Positions 27,376 through 37,730 of a DNA stretch of 64,000 bases are shown piece by piece. A program made the translations under genes and the position numbers. Origin of the DNA: Sphingomonas sp. 67-36 (GTDB lineage: Bacteria > Pseudomonadota > Alphaproteobacteria > Sphingomonadales > Sphingomonadaceae). Every line of letters begins with the position of its first letter. Within the stretch, counting starts at the first letter, position 1. The stretch spans positions 62,001 to 126,000 of the forward strand of contig MKSU01000009.1 of NCBI GenBank assembly GCA_001897375.1, read 5' to 3'. The notes below the pieces were generated by a model, which was not told the DNA's origin, did not search any database, and saw only the letters and a program-made list of their open reading frames with translations.

Positions 27376-28632
27376 TCAGGCGGGCTCGACCGGGTTCACC
27401 TCATATCCGCCGTCGCGCAGTGCCGCCATCAGCCGGTCGAGATGCCCGCGATCGCGCGCCTCGCATTCGATGTCGGCGATCAGGCCCTTCGCCGGCAGCG
27501 AGGTGAACACGCGCTGGTGATAGACCTCGATAATGTTGACGCGCTGCTCGTCGAAGATGCGCGCGACATTGTAAAGCGCGCCGGGCTGGTCCTTCAGCCG
27601 GATGCGCAGCCGCGCCAGCCGGCCGGAGCGGGCGAGATCGCGCAGCAGCACGTTGGCGAGCAGTCGCGTGTCGATATTGCCGCCGCACAGCACCACGCCC
27701 ACCGTCTTGCCGCGAAAGCGGTCGCCGTGCTGCATCAGCGCGGCGAGGCCGGCGGCGCCCGCACCCTCCACCACCGTCTTCTCGATCTGGAGCAGCAGGC
27801 TCACCGCTTCCTCCAGGTTGCGCTCGGAGACGAGCAGGATGTCGTCGACCAGCGCCTCCACGATCCGCGAGGTGATGCCGCCCGGCTCCTTCACCGCGAT
27901 GCCCTCGGCCAGCGTGTCGCCGGCGCAGGGCAGGTCGGTGTGGTGGATGCGGTTGTACATCGACGGGAACAGCTCCGCCTGCACCCCGATCACCTCCACC
28001 GCGCGGCGCGGCGCGGCGGCGGCGACGGTGGCCATGCCGGAGATGAGGCCGCCGCCGCCGATCGGCGTGATGAACGTGTCGATCCCCGGCACGTCCTCCA
28101 GCATCTCGAGCGCCACCGTGCCCTGCCCCGCGATCACGCGCGGATCGTCGAACGGGTGGACGAAGGTATAGCCCTCGCTCGCCTCCATCGTGCGGGCATG
28201 GGCATAGGCCGCGTCGAACGTGTCGCCTTCCAGCACCACGGTCGCGCCGTGGCCCTGCGTCTGCGTCACCTTCACGATCGGCGTGGTCTTCGGCATGACG
28301 ATCGTCGCCGGCACGCCGAGCCGGTTGGCGTGATAGGCGAGGCCCTGCGCGTGATTGCCCGCCGAGGCCGCGATCACGCCGCGCGCCTTCGCCTCGTCCG
28401 AAAGCTGGAGCAGCGTGTTGAGCGCGCCGCGCTCCTTGTAGGCGGCGGTGAACTGGAGGTTCTCGAACTTCAGATAGACGTTCGCTCCGGTGAGCTGCGA
28501 CAGCGTCTTGCTGATCAGCGTCGGCGTGCGCACGATCGAGTCGCGAATCCGCATGTGCGCTGCGCGCACGTCGTCGATGGTGACGGGAAGGGATTCGCTG
28601 CTCGTCGCAAGGCTTGCCAACATAACCTCCAT
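27376..28632 (-). CDS. ilvA: Threonine ammonia-lyase with C-terminal ACT domain
   Basis: A PLP-dependent enzyme of about 418 residues that deaminates threonine to 2-oxobutanoate. The PLP lysine is in FTAAYKERGAL near residue 62 and the phosphate-binding glycine loop is PIGGGGLISG near 185. An ACT-like regulatory domain fills the last 80 residues, as in feedback-regulated or TdcB-ACT forms. The start is uncertain: the ATG at 28632 is used, but an ATG at 28623 and a TTG at 28644 are also possible, and none has a well-spaced ribosome binding site. It is divergent from the dehydrogenase gene at 28717. Confidence 0.92.
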   Translation of the reverse strand: MEVMLASLATSSESLPVTIDDVRAAHMRIRDSIVRTPTLISKTLSQLTGANVYLKFENLQFTAAYKERGALNTLLQLSDEAKARGVIAASAGNHAQGLAYHANRLGVPATIVMPKTTPIVKVTQTQGHGATVVLEGDTFDAAYAHARTMEASEGYTFVHPFDDPRVIAGQGTVALEMLEDVPGIDTFITPIGGGGLISGMATVAAAAPRRAVEVIGVQAELFPSMYNRIHHTDLPCAGDTLAEGIAVKEPGGITSRIVEALVDDILLVSERNLEEAVSLLLQIEKTVVEGAGAAGLAALMQHGDRFRGKTVGVVLCGGNIDTRLLANVLLRDLARSGRLARLRIRLKDQPGALYNVARIFDEQRVNIIEVYHQRVFTSLPAKGLIADIECEARDRGHLDRLMAALRDGGYEVNPVEPA

Positions 28633-28716
28633 GAAGTGCCGCAACAGGCGCGGCGGAGAGGGAAGCCGCCTAGACCATCTGGCGCGCCGTGGAAACTCCG
28701 CCTAATCCCCACGCCC

Positions 28717-29556
28717 ATGAGGATCGCATTCATCGGCACCGGCGTCATGGGCGCCCCGATGGCCGGGCATCTCGCCCGCGCCGGACACGACATCGTCGTC
28801 TATAACCGCACCCGCGCGAAGGCGGAGGCGACCGGGCTGGAGGTCGCGGATACCCCCGCCGCCGCGGCGGCGGGTGCCGACGCGGTGGCGACATGCGTCG
28901 GCAATGACGGCGATCTGGAGCAGGTGACGCTCGGGCCGGACGGCGCCTTCGCCGCGATGCGCGCGGATGCGGTGTTCATCGACCACACCACCGTCTCCGC
29001 CGATATCGCGCGGCGGCTGGCGGCGGCGCGCGCGCTCAGCGTCGATGCCCCGGTCTCCGGCGGACAGGCGGGGGCGGAGAAGGGCCAGCTTTCGATCATG
29101 TGCGGCGGCAGCGACGCGGCGATGGCGAAGGCGCGGCCGGTCATGGAGCCTTACGCCGCGCGCATCGTCCATGTCGGCGCGGCCGGCGCGGGGCAGCAGA
29201 CCAAGATGGTCAACCAGATCTGCATCGCCGGCGTGGTGCAGGGGCTGAGCGAGGCGCTGAGGTTCGCTCAGGCGAGCGGCCTCGATCTCGACAAGGTGTT
29301 CGAGGCGGTGTCCGGCGGCGCGGCGCAGAGCTGGCAGATGGTCAACCGCTGGGGGACGATGGCGAAGGACGAGTTCGATTTCGGCTTCGCGATCGACTGG
29401 ATGCGCAAGGATCTGGGGCTGGCGCTGGACGAGGCGAAGCGCAACGGCGCGGTGCTGCCGGTCGCGGCTTTGGTCGATCAATTCTATGCCGAGGTGCAGA
29501 AGCTGGGCGGCGGGCGGCAGGACACCAGCGCGCTGGTCCGGCGGTTGCCGCGATGA
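28717..29556 (+). CDS. NAD(P)-dependent beta-hydroxyacid dehydrogenase family protein
   Basis: A 279-residue enzyme of the 3-hydroxyisobutyrate / tartronate semialdehyde / glyoxylate reductase group. The N-terminal Rossmann motif is IGTGVMGAPMAGHLA, the substrate-binding motif DAPVSGGQAGAEKG lies near residue 110, and the catalytic lysine sits in GQQTKMVNQ near 163. The precise substrate is not determined. The TGA stop overlaps the start of the amidohydrolase gene by four bases (ATGA), so the two are translated together. Confidence 0.92.
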   Translation: MRIAFIGTGVMGAPMAGHLARAGHDIVVYNRTRAKAEATGLEVADTPAAAAAGADAVATCVGNDGDLEQVTLGPDGAFAAMRADAVFIDHTTVSADIARRLAAARALSVDAPVSGGQAGAEKGQLSIMCGGSDAAMAKARPVMEPYAARIVHVGAAGAGQQTKMVNQICIAGVVQGLSEALRFAQASGLDLDKVFEAVSGGAAQSWQMVNRWGTMAKDEFDFGFAIDWMRKDLGLALDEAKRNGAVLPVAALVDQFYAEVQKLGGGRQDTSALVRRLPR

Positions 29557-31238
29557 GGGCGGCGCTGCTCGCGGCGGCTGCCGTCCTGCTTCCCGTTCCC
29601 GCGCTGGCCGATGCGCTGATCGACAATGTGCAGGGCATCACGCTCGATCGCGATGGCAAGGTCGTGCGCTTCAAGGCGCTGGTGATGGACAAGGACGGCA
29701 AGGTCGTCCGCCTCGTTCCCGTGAACGAGGAGCCGCGCAAGCCGACGAAGAAGGACCCCGGCCCCCGCTACGACTGGCGCGCGGACATGAAGGGCAAGGT
29801 GCTGCTCCCCGGCTTCATCGACGCGCACGGCCATGTCGAGCAGCTCGGCTTTGCGGCGATGTCGCTCGACCTGTCGGACACGAAATCGCTCGATGAGGCG
29901 AAGGCGAAGATCGCCGCCTATGTCGCCGCCAATCCGGAGCGGAAGTGGATCATCGGGCGCGGCTGGAATCAGGAGGTTTGGGGGCTGGGGCGCTTCCCCA
30001 CTGCCGCCGATCTCGATCCGATTTCTGAGGGTCATGCGATCTGGCTGGAGCGTGCCGACGGCCATGCCGGCTGGGCGAACAGCGTGGCGATGCGCGAGGC
30101 CGGCATCACCGCCGCCACGCCGACCCCGGCGGGCGGGCGGATCGAGAAAGGCGCGGGCGGCCAGCCGAGCGGCGTGTTCGTCGATGCCGCCACCCAGCTT
30201 ATCGACAAGGTTCTTCCGCAACCCTTGCCCAAGGAACGCGACGCCGCCTTCCTCGCCGCGCAGCAGGTGCTGCTTGGTTATGGCGTCACCGCGATCGCCG
30301 ACATGGGGACGACGCTGGACGACTGGCTCAGCTATCGCCGCATGGCCGATATCGGCGCGCTGCGCATCCGCGTGATGAGCTATGCGCGCGGCGTCGAGAC
30401 CGCGAGCCGCGTCGGCGGCAAGGGGCCGACGCCCTGGCTCTATGGCGATCGGCTGCGGATGGGCGGGGTGAAGCTCTACGCCGACGGCGCGCTCGGTTCG
30501 CGCGGGGCGTGGCTGAAGGCGCCCTATGCCGATGCGCCGGGCCAGTCCGGGCTGGGCTTCAACACCGACGCGCAGCTTCAGAACCAGATGAGCCGCGCGG
30601 CGATGGACGGCTTCCAGATCGCGGTCCATGCGATCGGCGACCGCGCCAACCAGCAGGTGCTGGACGCGATCGACGCGCTGTCCGACACCTATTCCGGCGA
30701 TCGCCGCTGGCGGATCGAGCATGCGCAGATCGTCGCGCCGGATGACCTGCCGCGCTTCGGCCGCCACGGCATCGTCGCGTCGATGCAGCCGGTCCACCAG
30801 ACCAGCGACCGCACGATGGCGGAGGCGCGGCTCGGGCCGCAGCGGCTGGCGGGGGCCTATGCGTGGAAGTCGATCCTCGCCACCGGCGCGAAGCTCGCCT
30901 TCGGCTCCGACACGCCGGTCGAGAAGCCCGATCCGTGGGCGGGCTGGGCGGCGGCCTTCACCCGGCAGGATGCCGACGGCCAGCCCTATGGCGGATGGCG
31001 GCCGGAGGAGGCGCTGACGCGCGAGCAGGCGTGGTGGGCCTATACCGGCGGCGCTTCCTATGCCGGCTTCGCGGAGAACAGGTTCGGCATCCTCGCCCCC
31101 GGCCAGCGCGCCGACTTCATCATCGTCGATCGCGATCCGCTCAACGCCAGTCCGACCGATCTGCGCAAGACGGTGGTGGAGCAGACGTGGATCGGCGGCG
31201 AGAAGGCGTGGGAGCGGAAGCAGACCGGTCAGCGATAG
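29553..31238 (+). CDS. Exported amidohydrolase (YtcJ-like, amidohydrolase 3 family)
   Basis: A 561-residue metal-dependent hydrolase with an N-terminal signal peptide ([19 protein letters not shown]). The metal-binding motif [11 protein letters not shown] lies near residue 88, later ligands are in [11 protein letters not shown] and IEHAQIV, and the final aspartate in FGSDTPVE near 450. The frame is open far upstream inside the preceding gene, but the ATG at 29553 provides the signal peptide and the four-base overlap. Substrates of this group are amides or imides and are unknown here. The 3' end overlaps the convergent SDR gene by 10 bases. Confidence 0.9.
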   Translation: MRAALLAAAAVLLPVPALADALIDNVQGITLDRDGKVVRFKALVMDKDGKVVRLVPVNEEPRKPTKKDPGPRYDWRADMKGKVLLPGFIDAHGHVEQLGFAAMSLDLSDTKSLDEAKAKIAAYVAANPERKWIIGRGWNQEVWGLGRFPTAADLDPISEGHAIWLERADGHAGWANSVAMREAGITAATPTPAGGRIEKGAGGQPSGVFVDAATQLIDKVLPQPLPKERDAAFLAAQQVLLGYGVTAIADMGTTLDDWLSYRRMADIGALRIRVMSYARGVETASRVGGKGPTPWLYGDRLRMGGVKLYADGALGSRGAWLKAPYADAPGQSGLGFNTDAQLQNQMSRAAMDGFQIAVHAIGDRANQQVLDAIDALSDTYSGDRRWRIEHAQIVAPDDLPRFGRHGIVASMQPVHQTSDRTMAEARLGPQRLAGAYAWKSILATGAKLAFGSDTPVEKPDPWAGWAAAFTRQDADGQPYGGWRPEEALTREQAWWAYTGGASYAGFAENRFGILAPGQRADFIIVDRDPLNASPTDLRKTVVEQTWIGGEKAWERKQTGQR

Positions 31239-32008
31239 ACCATTCCGCCATCCACCATGATCGACTGGCCGGTGACATAATCCGAATCCGGGCCGGCGAG
31301 GAACGCGACCAGCCCGGCGACATCCTCCGGCGTCTCCATCCGGCCCAGCGCGATCCCGTCGATCGCGCGCTTGGAGATGGTGCCGCGCGGCGCGCCGGTG
31401 ACGGCGGAGAAGCGCTCGTCGATCTCCTCCCACATGCCGGTGTCGACGATGCCGGGGCAATAGGCGTTCACCGTGATGCCACGGCTGGCGAATTCCTTCG
31501 CCGCCGACTGGGTGAGCGAGCGGACCGCGAACTTGGTGGCGGAATAGACGCCCAGCATCGCCGCGCCGTCCTGCCCGGCGACCGAGCAGGCGTTGATGAT
31601 CTTTCCCTTCTGCCCGCGCGCGACGAACTTCGCCGTCGCCGCCTGGATGCCCCAGATCACGCCCTTCACGTTGATGCGCAGGATGCGGTCGATCTCCTCT
31701 TCCGTCACCTCCGACAGCGGCTGGACCTGCGCGATGCCAGCGTTGTTGATCATCACGTCGAAGCCGCCGAGCGTGCTCTCGGCATGGTCGATCGCGGCAT
31801 GGACCTGCTCTCGGTCCCCGACGTCGGCGACGAAGGTCGTCGCCTTGCCGCCCAGCGCTGCGATCTCGCCGGCCACGGCATCGATCGCAGGGCGGTTGAT
31901 GTCGACAAGGCAGAGGCTCGCGCCGTCGCGCGCCAGCCGCAGCGCGATGCCGCGCCCGATCCCCTGGCCGCCGCCGGTGACGAGAACCACTTTTCCCTCG
32001 ATCGACAT
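31229..32008 (-). CDS. Short-chain dehydrogenase, acetoin/diacetyl reductase-like
   Basis: A classical SDR of 259 residues with cofactor motif TGGGQGIG at residues 11-18, INNAG at 87-91, and the catalytic triad Ser142, Tyr155 and Lys159 (YSATK). The acidic VDINRP after strand two favours NAD. The overall sequence resembles acetoin(diacetyl) reductase / 2,3-butanediol dehydrogenase, but related sugar-alcohol dehydrogenases cannot be excluded. The ATG at 32008 has a gggagg site 7 bases upstream. It ends within the convergent amidohydrolase gene. Confidence 0.9.
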   Translation of the reverse strand: MSIEGKVVLVTGGGQGIGRGIALRLARDGASLCLVDINRPAIDAVAGEIAALGGKATTFVADVGDREQVHAAIDHAESTLGGFDVMINNAGIAQVQPLSEVTEEEIDRILRINVKGVIWGIQAATAKFVARGQKGKIINACSVAGQDGAAMLGVYSATKFAVRSLTQSAAKEFASRGITVNAYCPGIVDTGMWEEIDERFSAVTGAPRGTISKRAIDGIALGRMETPEDVAGLVAFLAGPDSDYVTGQSIMVDGGMVYR

Positions 32009-32138
32009 CGCGCATCCTCCCTCGCCGCTTTCGGGGAGGAACATGCCCGCGCGCCGTCGCGTCGGCAACGCCGGAAAAGAAAACGGCCGCGTCACCCCCC
32101 GATGCCGCGGCCGTCTCCCGGTGACGAAGGAGTGTCGA

Positions 32139-32834
<696 letters not shown>

Positions 32835-32889
32835 CTGATTTCCCCGTTCGAGACCGCACCCGCACCTCTCCCAAGGCCCGGACGCGACA

Positions 32890-32959
32890 GAATCATTAAC
32901 CAAATACTGTCTGAACGCAAAAGGTTAATTTCGTCTTAAGCGAGGGATTCCGGCGAGTC
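32890..32959 (-). promoter_or_regulatory. ctrA control region: CtrA box and GANTC sites
   Basis: On the minus strand the sequence TTAAGACGAAATTAACC (bases 32939 down to 32923) is an exact TTAA-N7-TTAAC CtrA box, about 100 bases before the ctrA start. Three CcrM-type GANTC sites lie nearby at 32890-32894, 32946-32950 and 32955-32959, and a further GGTTAA half-site at 32896-32901. In Caulobacter the ctrA promoters are likewise regulated by CtrA and by GANTC methylation. Confidence 0.8.
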
Positions 32960-32989
32960 GCGCGGGTTTTGGAGGCGAATCGCGGCGTT

Positions 32990-34030
32990 TCAGGGCGCGC
33001 TTTCCCCTATATCCTCGCCAAGCGTTTCGCGGAGGTAAAGGCTGCGCACCAAAGTGAAGATCACCACCAGCAGGGCGGCGGAGAAGAACAGGCCGAAGAT
33101 GCCGAACACCGCCCCGATCGCGAGGATCGCGAACAGGGTTACCGCCGGCGGGATCGCGATCACCCGGCTGGTGACGAACGGGGTGATGAAGTTGGTCTGC
33201 ACCAGCCGCACGATCGCGAACACCGCAAGCGCCCAGACGATCGTCGTCGGCCCCTGCGTCGCCGCCAGCCCCAGCGCCGGGAGCATCGCCGCCAGCGGGC
33301 CGATATAGGGGATGAACTCAGATAGGCCGGTCAGCAGCCCCAGCGCCGCGGCGGAAGGCACGCCGGCGATCCACAGCCCCAGCCCGACCAGCACGCCCAT
33401 CGTCGTCATCTGGATCAGTTGCGCGCGCAGCCACAGCCGCAGCGTGGAGGCGACATCCGACAGCGCATCGTCGATCGCGGCGCGCTTCGATCGCGGCATC
33501 AGCAGCAGGAAGCCGCGCTCGTACACGCGCGGATCGACCGCGAAGAAGATCGCGCCGGCCAGCACCAGCAGCGCGTTGAGCAATATCTCGCCCAGCCCTT
33601 GCGCCAGCCCGCCGATATCCTGCGCGATCCGGCTGCCGGCATAGGCGGAGCGCACCGCGTCGGCGATCTTCGCCCCCACCGGCGATTGCGACATGTAGTC
33701 GCCGAGATCCTCGATCGTCGCGGGCAGGCGGGTGACGAACAGGTTCACCTGCTCGCGGAACGCCACGCCGAACAGCCAGCCGAGGAAGCCGATCAGCGCC
33801 AGCACCGTGAGGATCGCCAGCCCCAGCGCCGGCTTTGGCGGGAGGCGGATCGCGCGGCGGTAAAGCTCCGCGATCGCATGGATCACGATCGCGCCGAGCA
33901 TCGAGCCGAAGGAAAGGATCAGCAGGTTGCCCGCGACATAGAGCGCGGCGAGCAACGCGAAGACCAGGGCGACAAGGAACAGCCGGCGAATGAAGCGGGC
34001 GTCGGCGTCGTCGGGCGTGAGACGGCTCAT
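32990..34030 (-). CDS. AI-2E family transporter (PerM-like membrane permease)
   Basis: A 346-residue polytopic protein with about eight membrane segments and the family motif GLSEFIPYIGPLAAMLP near residue 240, followed by FAIVRLVQTNFITPFVTSR. A central soluble stretch covers about residues 85-150. Family members include autoinducer-2 exporters and Na+/H+ antiporters, so the transported substrate is not known. It lies upstream of ctrA and downstream of the N-carbamoylputrescine amidase gene on the same strand, but the ctrA promoter region separates it from ctrA. Confidence 0.9.
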   Translation of the reverse strand: MSRLTPDDADARFIRRLFLVALVFALLAALYVAGNLLILSFGSMLGAIVIHAIAELYRRAIRLPPKPALGLAILTVLALIGFLGWLFGVAFREQVNLFVTRLPATIEDLGDYMSQSPVGAKIADAVRSAYAGSRIAQDIGGLAQGLGEILLNALLVLAGAIFFAVDPRVYERGFLLLMPRSKRAAIDDALSDVASTLRLWLRAQLIQMTTMGVLVGLGLWIAGVPSAAALGLLTGLSEFIPYIGPLAAMLPALGLAATQGPTTIVWALAVFAIVRLVQTNFITPFVTSRVIAIPPAVTLFAILAIGAVFGIFGLFFSAALLVVIFTLVRSLYLRETLGEDIGESAP

Positions 34031-34091
34031 CGCGGGCGAGGATGCCAGAAAAAACCGCCGCGCGACAGCCGCCTGGCCGCGCGTTGCGCGC

Positions 34092-34940
34092 TCAGATGTC
34101 GTGGACCAGCCGCCCGTAAAGATCGGGGCGTCGATCGCGGAAGAAGCCGAAGGCGGCGCGATGCCGCTTCACGCGATCGAGATCGAGTGTCGCGGTGATG
34201 ACGCCTTCGTCCGCGCGGCCCAGCTCGGCAAGGATGTCGCCGCGCTCGTCGCAGATGAAGCTGGTGCCGTAGAAGGTCTGCCCGTGCTCCGTCCCGATGC
34301 GGTTGGCGGCGACCACCGGCACGACGTTCGACACGGCATGGCCGACCATCGCGCGACGCCACAGCCGCGCGGTGTCCAGCCCCTCGTCATGCGGCTCGCT
34401 GCCGATCGCGGTGGGGTAGAACAGCACCTCCGCGCCCATCAGCATCAGCGCGCGCGCGGTCTCGGGATACCATTGGTCCCAGCAGATGCCGATGCCGAGC
34501 TTCGTACCCGGCCCGTCCCACACCTTGAAGCCGGTGTTGCCGGGGCGGAAATAGAATTTCTCCTCATAGCCCGGTCCGTCCGGGATATGGCTCTTGCGAT
34601 AGACGCCGGCGACCTTGCCGTCCGGGTTCACCATCGCGAGGCTGTTGTAGTGATGCGGCCCGTCCGCCTCGAAGAAGCTGGCCGGGATCCACACCTTCAG
34701 TTCGGCGGCGAGCGCCTGCATCGCCTGCACCGCGCGATGCTCGGCGGTGGGTTTCGCGTTGGCGAACAACCCCTCGTCCTCGACACGGCAGAAATATTCG
34801 CCCTCGAACAATTCCGGCGGCAGGATCACCTGAGCGCCTCTCGCCGCCGCCTCGCGGACGAGCCGGGAGACGTTGGCGATGTTCCGCTCCAGATCGTCGG
34901 AGAAGGCGAGTTGCAGCGCGGCGACGGTGATCTCGGTCAT
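34092..34940 (-). CDS. aguB: N-carbamoylputrescine amidase
   Basis: A nitrilase-superfamily amidase of 282 residues with the Glu-Lys-Cys triad Glu43 (PPELFEGEYF), Lys116 (YRKSHIPDGPGY) and Cys153 (GIGICWDQWYPE). These local sequences match N-carbamoylputrescine amidases closely. The enzyme makes putrescine from N-carbamoylputrescine in the agmatine route of polyamine synthesis. The agmatine deiminase partner is not in the window. The start MTEITVAALQL at 34940 is the family start; the frame continues upstream without similarity. Confidence 0.93.
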   Translation of the reverse strand: MTEITVAALQLAFSDDLERNIANVSRLVREAAARGAQVILPPELFEGEYFCRVEDEGLFANAKPTAEHRAVQAMQALAAELKVWIPASFFEADGPHHYNSLAMVNPDGKVAGVYRKSHIPDGPGYEEKFYFRPGNTGFKVWDGPGTKLGIGICWDQWYPETARALMLMGAEVLFYPTAIGSEPHDEGLDTARLWRRAMVGHAVSNVVPVVAANRIGTEHGQTFYGTSFICDERGDILAELGRADEGVITATLDLDRVKRHRAAFGFFRDRRPDLYGRLVHDI

Positions 34941-35056
34941 GCGCGGGCATGTAGGCGATGCGGCGCGGCGCGCCAATGGCCGGGGTGGCGTTCGGGAAAC
35001 GGCCGCCGGGAATATCGGTGATTCAAAACGCCATCCATGCGCGCTAAGGCATCCCG

Positions 35057-36034
35057 ATGCCGATGTTCGCTTTCCTCGCCGCCGCCGCGATCGCCGCGCA
35101 GGCCGTTCCCGCCGATCAGGCCGAGCCGAGGACGGTTACCGTCACCGGCCGCTCGACGCTCGACAATTCCTCGGCGTTGCGTGCGGCGAGGGCGCTGAAG
35201 GCGGGCGAATATATGTGGGCGCCGCAGACCGCGCCCGCCGGCCCGATCCTGATGGTCGTCAACCTCGAGACGCAGCGTGCGGTGGTCTATCGCAACGGCC
35301 TGCCGATCGCGATCACCACCGTCTCCTCCGGCAAGAAGGGGCATGAGACGCCGACCGGCATCTTCACCGTGCTCCAGAAGGAGAAGGTGCATCATTCCAA
35401 TCTCTACAACGACGCGCCGATGCCGTTCATGCAGCGGCTGACGTGGGACGGGGTGGCGCTCCATGCCGGGGCACTGCCGGGCCATGCCGCCTCGCACGGC
35501 TGCATCCGGCTGCCGGCCAAGTTCGCCGAGACGCTCTACGGTGCGACGCCGCTCGGCATGACGGTGGTGGTGACGAAGCGCGAGGCGCTGCCCGCCGTCG
35601 TGCCCGCCGGCGACGTGATCGCGGCGGCGGCGAAGGGCGGCGCGCAGGCGGCGCCGGGAACGCGCGATTTCTGGGATCCGGCGCGCGCGCCGACCGGGCC
35701 GGTCTCGGTAGTGGTCAGCACCACCGACCGCGCTTTGTTCGTGATCCGTGGCGGGCGGATCATCGGCCGCGCCTCGGTGGGCGTGGGCCGGCAGATCGAC
35801 CACCCATATCTCTATTCGCTCCAGTCCGCCGATTCCGCCGGCGCGCGCCGCTGGACGCGGATCGCGTTGCCCGGCCAGACGCTCGACGAGGACATGCAAC
35901 TCGGCGATATCGACATGACGCCCGCCACCCGCGCCGCGATCGAGAGCGTGCTGGTGCCGGGCGCGACGGTGGTCGTCACCCCCGACGCGCTGACCGACGT
36001 GGGCAGCCTCAAGGATTTCGTGGTCGGGAAATAA
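35057..36034 (+). CDS. L,D-transpeptidase (YkuD domain) with signal peptide
   Basis: A 325-residue exported protein. A short signal sequence (MPMFAFLAAAAIAAQA) precedes the YkuD domain at about residues 60-180. The catalytic motif is HAGALPGHAASHGCIRLP with His147 and Cys149. Such enzymes form 3-3 peptidoglycan cross-links or attach outer-membrane proteins to peptidoglycan. The C-terminal 120 residues hold a second, divergent YkuD-like stretch (VVVSTTDRALFVIRGGRI) without the cysteine motif, so it may be a degenerate repeat. It is divergent from aguB and convergent with nfuA. Confidence 0.9.
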   Translation: MPMFAFLAAAAIAAQAVPADQAEPRTVTVTGRSTLDNSSALRAARALKAGEYMWAPQTAPAGPILMVVNLETQRAVVYRNGLPIAITTVSSGKKGHETPTGIFTVLQKEKVHHSNLYNDAPMPFMQRLTWDGVALHAGALPGHAASHGCIRLPAKFAETLYGATPLGMTVVVTKREALPAVVPAGDVIAAAAKGGAQAAPGTRDFWDPARAPTGPVSVVVSTTDRALFVIRGGRIIGRASVGVGRQIDHPYLYSLQSADSAGARRWTRIALPGQTLDEDMQLGDIDMTPATRAAIESVLVPGATVVVTPDALTDVGSLKDFVVGK

Positions 36035-36046
36035 GGCGCGGCGGCC

Positions 36047-36628
36047 TCAGACCGCGCGCACCTCGGTCACTTCCGGCACGTAATATTTGAGCAATTGCTC
36101 GATGCCGTTCTTCAGTGTCGCGGTGGAGGAGGGGCAGCCGGAGCAGGCGCCCTGCATCCTCAGATAGACCTTCCCCTTGTCGAACCCGCGATAGATGATG
36201 TCGCCGCCGTCGTTCGCCACGGCGGGGCGCACGCGCGTGTCGATCAACTCGCGGATCTGCGCGACGATATCCGCGTCGGCGGGGTCGTCGGCGATCTCCT
36301 CCTCCGCCGCCGGCACCGAGAAATCGGCCGAGGGGGCGTTGAACAGCGGCATATGCGCGGTGAAATGATCGAGCAGGATCGCCAGCACGTCGGGCTTTAG
36401 CCCGTGCCATTCGACGCCGGGCGCGGCGGTGACCGACACGAAGTCGCGGCCGAAGAACACCCCCGTCACGTCGCCCAGATCGAACAGCGCGGTGGCGAGC
36501 GGCGAGGCGGCGGCTTCCTCCGGCGTCGCGAAATCGCGCGTGCCGTTTTCCATCACGGTGCGGCCGGGAAGGAATTTCAGCGTCGCCGGGTTGGGCGTGG
36601 CTTCGGTCTCGATCAGCATGGAACCCAT
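36047..36628 (-). CDS. nfuA: NifU family Fe-S carrier protein (NfuA type)
   Basis: A 193-residue protein with an N-terminal Nfu_N domain (about residues 1-95, opening IETEATPNPATLKFLPG) and a C-terminal NifU domain that binds an Fe-S cluster through Cys162 and Cys165 (ACSGCPSS). It delivers [4Fe-4S] clusters to target enzymes, complementing the SUF machinery encoded at 45541-51581. The ATG at 36628 has a ggag site 4 bases upstream; a second in-frame ATG three codons on is an alternative. Confidence 0.95.
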   Translation of the reverse strand: MGSMLIETEATPNPATLKFLPGRTVMENGTRDFATPEEAAASPLATALFDLGDVTGVFFGRDFVSVTAAPGVEWHGLKPDVLAILLDHFTAHMPLFNAPSADFSVPAAEEEIADDPADADIVAQIRELIDTRVRPAVANDGGDIIYRGFDKGKVYLRMQGACSGCPSSTATLKNGIEQLLKYYVPEVTEVRAV

Positions 36629-36676
36629 GTGGCTCCGCGCGCGGCGGGGATCAAGGCTTGATCCGCCGCGACCGGA

Positions 36677-37537
36677 TCAGACGTCCATCTGCTTCACCGC
36701 CGCGTTCCACGTCTCGATATTCTCGCGCGCCTCCTGGACGAAGGCGGAGCGGCGGACGATGCGCAGGAAGGTGTCGGCGATCCACTTGCCGGGATTGCGC
36801 AGCGGCCGTTCGAACTGGATCAGCAGCACGACGCGGGTGCCGCCGGTGTCGTTCCACACCTCATGTCGGTAGGTGTCGTCGAACACCAAGGTCTCGCCTT
36901 CCGCCCAGCGCACGACGCGGTCGTGGACGCGCATCCTGACGTCGCCGTCACGCGGCACGATGAGGCCGAGGTGGCAGGTGATGAGGCCCTTGGTCACGCC
37001 GCGATGCTCCGGGATGTGCGTGCCCGGCGCGAGGATCGAGAAAAAGGCGGAGTTCAGCCCCGGTATGCGCTCCACCAGCGTCGCGGTCGCGGGACAGCGG
37101 TCGGCATTCTCGTCGATGCGATAGCCATAGCCCCAGATGAAGAAGGAGCGCCATTTGTCGACCTCGGCGATCGAGCGGTGGTCGGGCGAGATCGTCGACA
37201 GGCTCGGGGCGGCATGGGCGCGCAGCGCGACCTTCACCGCCTCGTCGCGGATCGCCCGCCAGTTCTCGCGCAGCATCTGCGTCCACCGGAAGTCGCGCAC
37301 GTCGAGCACCGGCGTATTGGCGACGAGCGAGGACGAGGCGATCAACCGGTCGAAGAATCCGCGAAGATGCTTGCCGATGGTGATGATGAGCGGGCGGCCG
37401 TGCTCGGCCTTCATCGCGCTGCCGGGGGCGGGCGCGCCGGAAATGATGTTGAGGTCGGGCACCATCACGGGGTCGCCGACGGCGCTGCCCGAATTGCGCC
37501 CCATTCCGGGCGATGCGTGCCTTACATCGAGGTCCAC
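36677..37537 (-). CDS. Aspartyl/asparaginyl beta-hydroxylase family dioxygenase (LpxO-like)
   Basis: A 2-oxoglutarate/Fe(II) oxygenase of up to 286 residues. The metal and cosubstrate region is APGTHIPEHRGVTKG near residue 170 with CHLGLIVP following, and the second histidine lies in VFDDTYRHEVWN near 226. Bacterial relatives include LpxO, which 2-hydroxylates lipid A acyl chains, and peptidyl aspartyl hydroxylases. Sphingomonads lack conventional LPS, so an LpxO role would need checking. The start is uncertain: a GTG at 37537 is used, but ATGs at 37504 and 37414 are possible and none has a clear ribosome binding site. Confidence 0.82.
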   Translation of the reverse strand: MDLDVRHASPGMGRNSGSAVGDPVMVPDLNIISGAPAPGSAMKAEHGRPLIITIGKHLRGFFDRLIASSSLVANTPVLDVRDFRWTQMLRENWRAIRDEAVKVALRAHAAPSLSTISPDHRSIAEVDKWRSFFIWGYGYRIDENADRCPATATLVERIPGLNSAFFSILAPGTHIPEHRGVTKGLITCHLGLIVPRDGDVRMRVHDRVVRWAEGETLVFDDTYRHEVWNDTGGTRVVLLIQFERPLRNPGKWIADTFLRIVRRSAFVQEARENIETWNAAVKQMDV

Positions 37538-37730
37538 GTCGCTTCAGTCCAATTGTTGCGCCTGCGGAATACGTGCAGACGGAAAACGCGGCGTCGCGGC
37601 AAAGAGGTCCACGCCGCCCTGCGCTGTTCGCTAGAACCCGGACGGGGCCAAAACATGGCGTGAAAAGGGAAATGCAAAGTTGGCGCCGATGCCGTTGCCG
37701 ATCCCGTCCGGCCTTCGTACAAGCGCGGCC

